Made by a program: the position numbers and the translations under genes. From the NCBI RefSeq assembly GCF_014529945.1, contig NZ_JACVFB010000010.1, positions 1 to 64,000 on the forward strand: DNA of 64,000 nt, written 5' to 3'. Below the pieces are notes generated by a model. That model was not told the origin of the DNA and searched no databases. It saw nothing but the letters and a program-made list of their open reading frames with translations. This document shows, piece after piece, positions 54,884-63,328 of the stretch. The stretch's first letter is position 1, and each line of letters begins with the position of its first letter. Source of the stretch: Chitinophaga varians (lineage in GTDB: Bacteria > Bacteroidota > Bacteroidia > Chitinophagales > Chitinophagaceae).

Positions 54884-56158
54884 TCAAGGCGCGTCCTGCA
54901 ACAAAATACTATACTCATTTCTCATTTCGAGATTGATGTCAAGTCCATACTTATTTAAGCTGCGCTTTAGCTCTGTGATGTCTGTCGTGTTAGGTATAAT
55001 CAAGTCAACTTTCCCCGAATAGTCGGTTTCGTTTACTACCTCGTGCTGAAGGTTGTTGTAGAGCCTATTATTTACTACGTAATCGATCCCGATATTCTTA
55101 ATGTAGACGCTGTCGTTATTTTTCTCATGGTAAGCTTTGTCCGTCTTAGCCGCCCTGAAACGATCGCCGCTTTTCATTTTTGATAAGACATAACATAGAA
55201 CGCTATCTTGTTTTAACATGCTTTTTAGGTTGAAGTAGTCATCCAGCTCCTTTTGCATTATTCTCCTTGCTTTTTTCTCTGAGCTGTCTTTAAGAAATAG
55301 TTCATAACAATACAAGTTCTTGGATGTTCTTAAATCAGGGGCAAATTTGAGAGTATCTTTATAGGCGGCAATTACTTTTAACGGTTTGGTGCTTTGGGTG
55401 CTTCCATATGCGATCTGATATAATTTGTGGAGTTTCAGATTTTGGCAAACGAGTCTGCTTTCTCCTTTTTGCGCCGAGAAATTAGAAGTGGTCAAATTAG
55501 GCACCATGGGATCTGCAGCCCCCAGCCAGGAGTAATACAGTTTTCTTTTTCCTGAACAATATTGCTCGTCTGTTATTAGTAATGGTTGTCCACCCATGGC
55601 TCTTTTTGCGTCCATCGCTTCTTTTTTTTCGGGGATATCCAATGCAACACCGTGTAAGAATTTTTCAATATTTTCTGGTGTTATTTCGTATTGAGAGGTA
55701 ATTGCCTGCACAACTCCGTTTTTGTCTATCCAGATTTCATGTGGTTCTGAAAAATGGGGGAACATGTTTCTCAGGGCGGACTTGTCGCTGGTGGATGTTA
55801 GAATAGGAGGTAGATGGATGTCTTTTAATTTTGGATTCTTTTTGATGAATTTTATAACATCCTCTTCTTTTTCGAAGGTAGTTAGCAATACATTAAATTG
55901 ATTATTGTATGCTTTTTGGAGTGAATCCAGAGCTGGAATGAAATCGATACATGGCTCGCAGGCAGTAAACCAGAAATCTATGATGAGTGGTTTGTTATTG
56001 AAGTTTGTCAATAGCTTTGCCTCTTTTGTAGGATAATTTATTAGTGTTGTTAATTTGATATCCGGGCATTTATCGCCAATGTTAACCTTCTGGGCACGGG
56101 CAAAGTGGATCTGTATACCAATCGTGAGCAAGGTTATCAGGCAACTGATTTTTCTCAT
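54884..56158 (-). CDS. TlpA-like thioredoxin-fold exported protein
   Basis: About 424 residues from MRKISCL at 56158, with a signal peptide (HFARAQ). A thioredoxin domain at about 25-170 has the active-site motif FTACEPCIDF (Cys67 and Cys70) and a cis-Pro-like SEPHEIWID. The remaining 250 residues form a large second domain with CSGKRKLYYSW and a C-terminal LKRSLNKYGLDINLEMR, which I do not recognise clearly. TlpA proteins reduce or shuffle disulfides in the periplasm. It is the last gene of the SusC-SusD unit and a possible partner of the MauE-like protein and the cysteine peptides. Confidence 0.82.
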   Translation of the reverse strand: MRKISCLITLLTIGIQIHFARAQKVNIGDKCPDIKLTTLINYPTKEAKLLTNFNNKPLIIDFWFTACEPCIDFIPALDSLQKAYNNQFNVLLTTFEKEEDVIKFIKKNPKLKDIHLPPILTSTSDKSALRNMFPHFSEPHEIWIDKNGVVQAITSQYEITPENIEKFLHGVALDIPEKKEAMDAKRAMGGQPLLITDEQYCSGKRKLYYSWLGAADPMVPNLTTSNFSAQKGESRLVCQNLKLHKLYQIAYGSTQSTKPLKVIAAYKDTLKFAPDLRTSKNLYCYELFLKDSSEKKARRIMQKELDDYFNLKSMLKQDSVLCYVLSKMKSGDRFRAAKTDKAYHEKNNDSVYIKNIGIDYVVNNRLYNNLQHEVVNETDYSGKVDLIIPNTTDITELKRSLNKYGLDINLEMRNEYSILLQDAP

Positions 56159-56200
56159 TTTTGTTAGTTTAATTGTTGACGTAAAGTAATCCATTGATAC

Positions 56201-57673
56201 TTAGTTATATCCTTTGTTTTGGGTTAGATTTTTATTGAGTATGATTTCCTGATTGGGAATTGGGAATAGTGTGTCGTTGTCTTGCCAGTTTTGTTTAATT
56301 GGTTTTAAGACGGTATTGGACAAATGGAGCCGTTTCAGGTCAAGCCATCTATTGCCCCATTCAACCATGAGCTCAATTCTTCTTTCCTTCAGGACATAAG
56401 CTAAAGCCTGGTCCTGGGTTACATTGTTAGGTAAGTCGACGAGAATGGCGTTGTTTGATCCTCTTGCTCTTTTTCTCAGCACATTAATATCGTTTATGCC
56501 TGCTCCAATTTGTCCTTGTCTTATTCTTGCTTCAGCTCTGATCAGGTATTGTTCTGCAAGTCGTAGTAGTGTGTAGTTCTCTGTTACTGTCGAGCTGGCA
56601 AAAGAAATGGGAACTTTATATTTATATGGAAAATAGTAGGTGGTATTGCTTATAGTGCTACTTTTTACCCAGGCAGTTCTTCTTGGGTCTCCTGGTTCAA
56701 AATCACTCAATAGTTGTGGGCTGAGGATATAGCCGGGTATTGCACTGGTACTGAAAGGAACAAACGTCGCTCCTTCTCTTGTATTGATTCCGTTTCCAAC
56801 AGTAGCTAGCTGCCATATAGCTTCGTTGCTTTCAATTAGAAATACTTTGTTGAGGTCACTGTTTAGACTGTATTGTGGCGCATTTATTACATTGCTGGAT
56901 TCGTCTTCGGCCAATTTCCAGTTTCCGGTATAGAGATAAACTCTGGCAAGGAGTGCTGAAGCTGCATAAATATTGGGTCTTACCCTACCTGTGGAGGGAT
57001 ATGAACCGGTTAGCGTTTTTTGTGCATCAGTAAGATCCGTTATGATGAAATTATAGATGTCTTTCATAGCGGTTCTGCCTTGCACGGATGTTGTGTTGTA
57101 ATCTGTAGACGTAATTAGCGGCACGTCCCCGTATAATTGTGTTAAATAGAAATATAAAAGACTTCGGATTACCTTACATTCTCCCAATAATTGATTCCTT
57201 GTTCCGGAGGAGATGCCGTTGCTATTGGTGATGCCCTCAATGGCGGCATTTGCCTGGTATATGTACTGATATGCTGTGGGCCAAATGCTGCTTTGATTGA
57301 CGAAATTGCCACTGCTGATCGAATTAGTTTGAAATTCAATCAAGTCAGTATTGGTACCGGAAGTACTGATCAGTTCATCTGACGTTAACCCGGTGTATAT
57401 CGTTACTGCACCTGACGACATGTTTATTCCGTTGGCGGAAATCTGGGAATACAGGCCACTCACTGCTGATGTGGCACTAGCGTCATCCTTAAAAAGCTCT
57501 TTTGATGTGATTTTGTTATCAGGAGAGGGGACGTCTACGAATTTATTGCATGCTGTTGTAATGAACATTACAAATGTAAGGGCATAAATCGTTATTTGTT
57601 GCCTCCTTTTTTGGGGAGGTATCACTACTGTGATGAGGTCTCCGGTGATAGTAAGTTGGATATATCTTAGCAT
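56201..57673 (-). CDS. SusD/RagB family outer-membrane lipoprotein
   Basis: A 490-residue protein with a lipobox (MFITTAC). SusD-type features include SKELFKDDASATSAVSGLY near the N-terminus, LGECKVIRSLLYFYLTQLYGD, YTLLRLAEQYLIRAEARIR and the C-terminal ERRIELMVEWGNRWLDLKR. It forms the lid of the SusC channel and binds the imported or captured ligand. It lies 45 bp downstream of SusC. The N-terminal extension before the lipobox is long; a downstream GTG may be the true start. Confidence 0.92.
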   Translation of the reverse strand: MLRYIQLTITGDLITVVIPPQKRRQQITIYALTFVMFITTACNKFVDVPSPDNKITSKELFKDDASATSAVSGLYSQISANGINMSSGAVTIYTGLTSDELISTSGTNTDLIEFQTNSISSGNFVNQSSIWPTAYQYIYQANAAIEGITNSNGISSGTRNQLLGECKVIRSLLYFYLTQLYGDVPLITSTDYNTTSVQGRTAMKDIYNFIITDLTDAQKTLTGSYPSTGRVRPNIYAASALLARVYLYTGNWKLAEDESSNVINAPQYSLNSDLNKVFLIESNEAIWQLATVGNGINTREGATFVPFSTSAIPGYILSPQLLSDFEPGDPRRTAWVKSSTISNTTYYFPYKYKVPISFASSTVTENYTLLRLAEQYLIRAEARIRQGQIGAGINDINVLRKRARGSNNAILVDLPNNVTQDQALAYVLKERRIELMVEWGNRWLDLKRLHLSNTVLKPIKQNWQDNDTLFPIPNQEIILNKNLTQNKGYN

Positions 57674-57718
57674 ATTGAAATTAATTAGAAGGTTATTGGA
57701 ATGTACTTTCCTCGAGAT

Positions 57719-60700
57719 TTACAGGGACAACTGTACACCTCCGGCTACCGTTTTCAACGGGGGAATGCCATATAAGTATTGCGTTTCCGGATCCCCGAGG
57801 AAGTTTGTGATGGTAAACAGATTTTGTGCCTGAACAAATACTTTGGCTCCTTTCATCCCAATAGATTTCATGTATTTATCCGGAAATGTATAACTAAGAG
57901 AGACGTTCTTGAGCCTTATAAACGAAGCGTCGCTATACATACCGCTGGAACGGGCATAAAGAATGGCTTGTTTATATGCCGCGCTTGTAGTTACAGCCGT
58001 GAATTTTTCATAAGTTGCATTGTCTCCATCCTTCTGCCATCTGTCAATAACCGAGGTTGGCTGATTGTACATCATGCCAGGAAAGTTTTTTGAGGTATAG
58101 AGCGTGTATTGTGTGTTTCGTCCCAGTTGTTTTCGAAAACTGAACAGGACGCTTAACTGAAAACCTTTGTAATTGATGTCGCTTGACACCGATCCGAAAT
58201 AGTTAGGATCTGTTTTTCCGACATATTGAAGATCTTTTTGGTCGATGGTATTGTCTTTGTTGATATCGTCAAATGTATACACGCCGGTTTTGGGATCGAT
58301 GCCAGTATACTTGTATAATCTCAACAGGTTTACTGATCTGCCGATTTCATATACATTTGCATAACTGGAGTTGCTCAGGTCGGGAAAGCTCTCCAATATA
58401 TTAGTGGGTAATGTCAGATTAGACTGTATATTCCATCTTACTTGCTTCGTGTTTATTATTTTGAGGTTTAAATCAAATTCAAACCCTTTATTGATAACTA
58501 CTGCCGGAAGGTTTTTGGTGATGGAAGCAAAACCGGTTTGTGTAGGCAAACGATAATTTACGAGTTGATTGCCGCTTCGGTTTTTATAGTACACAACCGA
58601 GAAAAGCGCTCTGTCATGCAGGAGCCCAAGTTCAAGAGCTACTTCCAGTTTTTGGTTTTTTTCCCAGTTGAAACCCGGATTGAATGGATTGTCTGGCGCG
58701 ACGCTAACCCCTCCCTGATAAGCTTGCACCGGAGCCCATGTGGATAGATACTTATAGTCTCCAATTTGATCATTGCCCGTTATGCCATAGCTTCCTCTTA
58801 ATTTACCGTAGCTCAGAAATTGTACATGATGGGAAAAGAAACTTTCATTCGTAAAAATCCAGGCCAAGCCAGCTGCTCCAAAGTTTGAGAATCTCTTGTC
58901 GGGACCAAAACGGGAGGATCCGTCTCTTCTGCCAGTCAGATTAACTATATATTTGTTGGAATATGCATAATTCAGCCGCGCAAATAGTGCTTCGTATCTA
59001 TACTTACTGTCATCTGATGATTTATTTCCCACACTTGGTGCGGCAGCAATGGACCCAAGAAGATTATCAGAGGTGTATCCCTCAAGTGTAAAACTGGCAT
59101 TGTCTCTTTGATTTTCCTGCCATGTGGCCCCCAACAAAAGGTCCAGTTTTCCGTTAAATAGAGAACGCGTATACTCCAGTTGAGGCTCAATAATCCAGCT
59201 TTTGTAGTTGCTGTTTGAGTAAGATGCAGAGCCTGTGGGGTTAGTAGCGGGGTTATATGAGGCGACTGGAAAGAGCTGTGTTTCCTTAACGTTCATAACG
59301 TTGAAGCCGCCGCTTGCCCGAAATGAAAGGCCATCTATTATTTGATAGTCGACCGTTAGATTGTTAAGGAAGTTATTTGTTATGGCTGTATATTTTCTCA
59401 GGAAACCAGCCATGGGGTTTTGAAATGTGACACCTGATTTTGTCCAGTTTAGACGTCCGGTGGAGTCATATAATTCAGGTATATTAGGAGGAAGCTGATA
59501 ATCGATAGTGCTTCCTGGTATTAATTTGTTGTTGTCAAGATTGGTCAACGAAGTAAGCGTAATATTTAATTTCCTATTGGGATTTGTATGATGCAAATAT
59601 ACTCTTATGGAAGAATTGTTATCCGCGGCATCAGCTGGTAAAATAGTTGTTTCCCGATGGAAATTACCTCCTATTGAAAACTGCGTTTGTTCATTTCCGC
59701 CTTCAATAGAAAGACCGGCATTAAGTAGTTTTGCTGTTCCTCCGTAGACCAGTTTTTGGACGTCGGTATATCTTGTGGTATCCCATTTTGTCAAATCAGG
59801 AGCATATGCAGGGCCAGGAGTAGAGCTCGGAATAAGACCATCGTTTTTGAAGGCTTCTCTGCGCATCGCCAGGTATTGTTGTGTGTTCATCATTTTCAAC
59901 ATCCTCGCCGCTGTACTGGCACCGGTATTTACGTTTGCATTCAACGTCGTTTTCCCTGCTTTTGCCTTTTTGGTTGTAATCAATACCACACCATTGGCGC
60001 CTCTGCTACCATAGATGGCAGTGGCATCTGCATCTTTTAATACTTCAATACTTTCAATTTCTGCAGGGTTAAGCATGCTGAACGGGCTTAAGCCACCATC
60101 TTTCTGACTGAGTATTGAATTTAGATTATTGATGTTACCGTTGTTCGGAGCAAATGGAATTCCGTCTATTATGAAAAGCGGTTCGGAGCCATTGATAAGT
60201 GAACTCTGTCCTCTTACCTGTACCTTAACAGATGCTCCCGGTCCCCCGCTACTCTGCGTTATCAATACACCAGGTATTCTTCCTTCCAGCGTTGCCAATA
60301 CATTTGATACCGGTTGTCTGGATATTTCTTCTGCTGTTACTTTACCTATATTTCCTGTATTCAGTCGCCTCGATGTTGTGCCATAAGCCATTACCACCGT
60401 TTCGTCCAACCGGTTGTTGGCAACCTCCAATTTTACCTGCATAGGTTCAGCGGTGGCATTCATCAGTTTAGGAGTGTACCCTGTATAGCTGATTTGAAGT
60501 AGTGCCCCGCGCGGTACATTATTAAGGGTAAACTTTCCCTTTTCATTGCTGATAGCACCTTTCTGTGTGGACTTTACAATAATGAATGCTCCTGGTAATG
60601 GGGTTCCGTTTTGATCCTTAATCACGCCGGAGATAACACTGCCGGAGTCAGCGGGTGCAGCATTCATTGAAGCAGGTGTTTTCTCTGGTTTTAAAACAAT

Positions 60701-61024
60701 TGTTTTAATTCTGAATTCCCAGGTAATACCCTTGGTGGAAAGAATATTTTTCAACACATCGTTGAGTAACGCTTTTTTGACGTATATGCTTATCCGATAG
60801 TCATCCTGTATCTGGTTAGTGTTGTACAGGAATACGAGGCCAGTTTGTTTCTCAATGTCCTTAAAGACTTTACTGATGGGAGCATCCTTAAAGGACAGTG
60901 TCACCTTCATTTCTCCCTGACTGGATGCGCTTGCGGGAGGGGAGATATACAGCATACCGGCAATAAGTACCAGTGTGATTAGTTTACGGAGCCCACCTCC
61001 GCGCACATGGTGTGTAAAGTTCAT
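57719..61024 (-). CDS. SusC/RagA TonB-dependent outer-membrane protein with STN domain
   Basis: A 1101-residue TonB-dependent transporter. The signal peptide is followed by an STN (secretin/TonB short N-terminal) domain at about 38-110 (ISKVFKDIEKQTGLVFLY), a carboxypeptidase-regulatory-like domain at about 130-205, a plug at about 215-330 and a beta-barrel ending in TVAGGVQLSL. The plug has the SusC motif YGSRGANGVVLITTKKAK. STN-bearing SusC proteins signal to a FecR anti-sigma factor; a sigma/FecR pair is divergent at 61497. It is AT-rich relative to the window. The ligand is unknown; the neighbours suggest a peptide instead of a glycan. Confidence 0.94.
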   Translation of the reverse strand: MNFTHHVRGGGLRKLITLVLIAGMLYISPPASASSQGEMKVTLSFKDAPISKVFKDIEKQTGLVFLYNTNQIQDDYRISIYVKKALLNDVLKNILSTKGITWEFRIKTIVLKPEKTPASMNAAPADSGSVISGVIKDQNGTPLPGAFIIVKSTQKGAISNEKGKFTLNNVPRGALLQISYTGYTPKLMNATAEPMQVKLEVANNRLDETVVMAYGTTSRRLNTGNIGKVTAEEISRQPVSNVLATLEGRIPGVLITQSSGGPGASVKVQVRGQSSLINGSEPLFIIDGIPFAPNNGNINNLNSILSQKDGGLSPFSMLNPAEIESIEVLKDADATAIYGSRGANGVVLITTKKAKAGKTTLNANVNTGASTAARMLKMMNTQQYLAMRREAFKNDGLIPSSTPGPAYAPDLTKWDTTRYTDVQKLVYGGTAKLLNAGLSIEGGNEQTQFSIGGNFHRETTILPADAADNNSSIRVYLHHTNPNRKLNITLTSLTNLDNNKLIPGSTIDYQLPPNIPELYDSTGRLNWTKSGVTFQNPMAGFLRKYTAITNNFLNNLTVDYQIIDGLSFRASGGFNVMNVKETQLFPVASYNPATNPTGSASYSNSNYKSWIIEPQLEYTRSLFNGKLDLLLGATWQENQRDNASFTLEGYTSDNLLGSIAAAPSVGNKSSDDSKYRYEALFARLNYAYSNKYIVNLTGRRDGSSRFGPDKRFSNFGAAGLAWIFTNESFFSHHVQFLSYGKLRGSYGITGNDQIGDYKYLSTWAPVQAYQGGVSVAPDNPFNPGFNWEKNQKLEVALELGLLHDRALFSVVYYKNRSGNQLVNYRLPTQTGFASITKNLPAVVINKGFEFDLNLKIINTKQVRWNIQSNLTLPTNILESFPDLSNSSYANVYEIGRSVNLLRLYKYTGIDPKTGVYTFDDINKDNTIDQKDLQYVGKTDPNYFGSVSSDINYKGFQLSVLFSFRKQLGRNTQYTLYTSKNFPGMMYNQPTSVIDRWQKDGDNATYEKFTAVTTSAAYKQAILYARSSGMYSDASFIRLKNVSLSYTFPDKYMKSIGMKGAKVFVQAQNLFTITNFLGDPETQYLYGIPPLKTVAGGVQLSL

Positions 61025-61496
61025 GACAATGTGTTGATAGGTTTGATAAATTGTTGTTGTAAAATCAGGTACCTCTAATAAGAAGACAACAAAAGAAAAA
61101 AGCTGGCCTAACAGCAGGAGGATTTTTTCGCGTTAACTTAATGTTACGCGTTTGTGTCCATAACAGAAAATTAACATACAAATTAGTATTTGCATTCTTT
61201 CTTTGCATCTGATATTTCATAACAACTGATTAACATTTTTTCTTTTCGTTCAATTCGCTGTAGCCTCGGGTTATGCCTTATTTTCATGTAAGACTATTTA
61301 TTTGATATGCTATAGTACGTTACGGGGTTTGCAACAAAAAAATCGAAAACGCTCTGTGCGGGGCGAATCTTTTACATAACATTATTGCCATGCTTAACAC
61401 TATGTCAGTACTTGATAGTAACTGGCCTGTTTATCCCTTTGACGGATGTTACGGTATACCTTGTCACTATCGCATATCAATACCGAATACGCAGCC
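61025..61496. other. Divergent region between susC-like and sigma genes
   Basis: A 472-bp AT-rich stretch with no credible open frame. It should hold the ECF promoter for the SusC unit and the promoter for the sigma gene. An imperfect inverted repeat lies near 61130-61151 (CGCGTTAAC and GTTACGCG arms). I could not place promoter elements with confidence. Confidence 0.5.
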
Positions 61497-62048
61497 ATGA
61501 GCAAGTACGAAAATGATATGATATTATGGCAAAAGCTGAAGGAGCGCGATCCGGATGCTTTTGGTTATGTGTATACCACCTACCGCAAATGGCTGACTGT
61601 GGTGGCTTACGGAATCGTTCAACAGGAGACGGAAGCACAGGATCTTGTCCAGAAATTTTTTGTGGACCTCTGGCAGATGGACTGGAGTAAAACCGGCGCA
61701 CTCATTGGGCCTATTAAAAACTTCCTTTTTATCAGTATCCGTAATCGTTGTCTTAACTATATCCGACATAGCGAGATCATGCGTAAGCGTGCCGCGCGCC
61801 TGCAACTGCCACCTGACTATGAACCACCGGCCGATGTCCTGGAGAATAAAGAGCTGCAGCAACACTTGTCCGACGCCATGGCACAACTGCCGGCCGTCAG
61901 GGCAAGGGTATTTAAACTGGGTTACCTGCACCAGTTTACCCGCCAGCAAATAGCCAACTATCTGGGCATCAGTGAAGCCACCGTGAAAACACACATGGCA
62001 CTCGCCCTGAAGGACCTGCGGAACCTGCTTAAAAATAAAGTCTATTAG
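61497..62048 (+). CDS. ECF RNA polymerase sigma factor
   Basis: About 183 residues. Region 2 has DAFGYVYTTYRKW and AQDLVQKFFVDLWQ; region 4 has QLPAVRARVFKLGYL and the helix-turn-helix FTRQQIANYLGISEATVKTHM. This is the Bacteroidota FecI-like group. ATG 61497 (MSKYEND) is preferred to the upstream frame extension. It is followed by a FecR anti-sigma gene and is divergent from the STN-bearing SusC, the standard arrangement for surface signalling. Confidence 0.94.
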   Translation: MSKYENDMILWQKLKERDPDAFGYVYTTYRKWLTVVAYGIVQQETEAQDLVQKFFVDLWQMDWSKTGALIGPIKNFLFISIRNRCLNYIRHSEIMRKRAARLQLPPDYEPPADVLENKELQQHLSDAMAQLPAVRARVFKLGYLHQFTRQQIANYLGISEATVKTHMALALKDLRNLLKNKVY

Positions 62049-62089
62049 TCGTTAGCCCACCTTGCCAAAAAATGTGTCTTATTTAAGTG

Positions 62090-63328
62090 ATGAGAGCCAA
62101 TTTAAAAATACAGCAACTGATGATGGAGAAAATCGGTCGCGTAATTGACGCTGCTGATGAAGCCTATCTCGACCACCTGATCGAAACAGACAGCGTGGTA
62201 GCCAGCGTATGGCACCATACATTACAACTATATTCTACTGAAGATATTGAAACCGGCTTTGACCGCTTTGATCACCTCCAATGGGAAGACATTACAACAT
62301 TACCTGCCGATAGCAACATCCCCGTGCCCATTCCATGGGAACAGGATAAACAATCGGATGAACTTATCCCGTTCCTGTTGCAGGAAGAAACACCTGATGC
62401 CCTACAGCCAGCGCCTACTACTGCAGCGCAACGTATACACCCCGCTATCTGGCCGGCCGCAGCAGCAGTGCTGGTGGCTGTGATTGCAGCTTGGTGGCAA
62501 TTCCAGCCCAGACAATCTGTTCCCCAGCACCTGAACCTGGTGGATAAAAAGCGTGGTGTACAATTACAATTGGCCAATGGCAAAGTGGTGAATCTTTCTA
62601 AAGACAGTGGGACCATTGCATTGCAACAATTACACTTCACCAACAGTCATAAAACGCTTTCGCTGGCAACAAGTACCATCGACTCGTCAAAACGAAACGA
62701 AACGTTAACATTGGTAGTTCCCGTTGGTCTCGACTATAAGGTGAGATTATCCGATGGCTCGGATGTTTGGCTAAATTCTGCGACTACTATGCGATTCTCA
62801 GTGCCATTTCAAGGAAAGATAAGAGAGGTATTTATTGAGGGGGAAGCGTTTATACATGTGGCAAAAGATGTCAACCGACCCTTTTTTGTACATACGGCCC
62901 ATAGCACTGTACAAGTTCTGGGTACCTCCTTTAATGTCAATTCTTATGATAATGGAACAATAAAGGTGTCATTGGTGGAAGGAGCGGTAAGAATGCTGGA
63001 AAACGGGGAAGAGGTAACACTAAAACCCGGACAACAGGCTATCGCGACTGGTAAAGGAATCGATATTCTACCCTTCGACGAAACCGAAGAACTCTCCTGG
63101 CGCCAGGGTATCTTTCATTTCTCCAATACCTCTCTTGCGGAAATAGCCTCCGTACTTCCCCGCTGGTTCGGTATCCCCGTCATCATGGACAACGCCCGAA
63201 TCGCTTCCGAAACATTCACCGGCAGCCTCGAACGCAACCAGTCTATCCATATATTCCTGGAAAACCTGAAGTCAACGACTACCGTGGATTATTACTTCGA
63301 TAAAAACGGACGCTTACACTTTAAATAA
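62090..63328 (+). CDS. FecR family anti-sigma factor
   Basis: About 412 residues, with a cytoplasmic N-terminus of about 120 residues, one transmembrane helix (WPAAAAVLVAVIAAWW, near 125-141) and a periplasmic FecR domain (about 210-310, with SDGSDVWLNSATTMRF, GEAFIHVAK, VQVLGTSFNVNSY). The C-terminal part (HFSNTSLAEIASVLPRWFGI) is a DUF4974/STN-like domain that contacts the transporter signal. It controls the adjacent sigma factor. ATG 62090 is chosen. Confidence 0.94.
   Translation: MRANLKIQQLMMEKIGRVIDAADEAYLDHLIETDSVVASVWHHTLQLYSTEDIETGFDRFDHLQWEDITTLPADSNIPVPIPWEQDKQSDELIPFLLQEETPDALQPAPTTAAQRIHPAIWPAAAAVLVAVIAAWWQFQPRQSVPQHLNLVDKKRGVQLQLANGKVVNLSKDSGTIALQQLHFTNSHKTLSLATSTIDSSKRNETLTLVVPVGLDYKVRLSDGSDVWLNSATTMRFSVPFQGKIREVFIEGEAFIHVAKDVNRPFFVHTAHSTVQVLGTSFNVNSYDNGTIKVSLVEGAVRMLENGEEVTLKPGQQAIATGKGIDILPFDETEELSWRQGIFHFSNTSLAEIASVLPRWFGIPVIMDNARIASETFTGSLERNQSIHIFLENLKSTTTVDYYFDKNGRLHFK

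Noticed and set aside
61025..61496. Naming an ECF-type promoter for the SusC unit
   Set aside because: I could not find a convincing -35/-10 pair with fixed spacing by eye; a comparison across several sigma/SusCD loci is needed.
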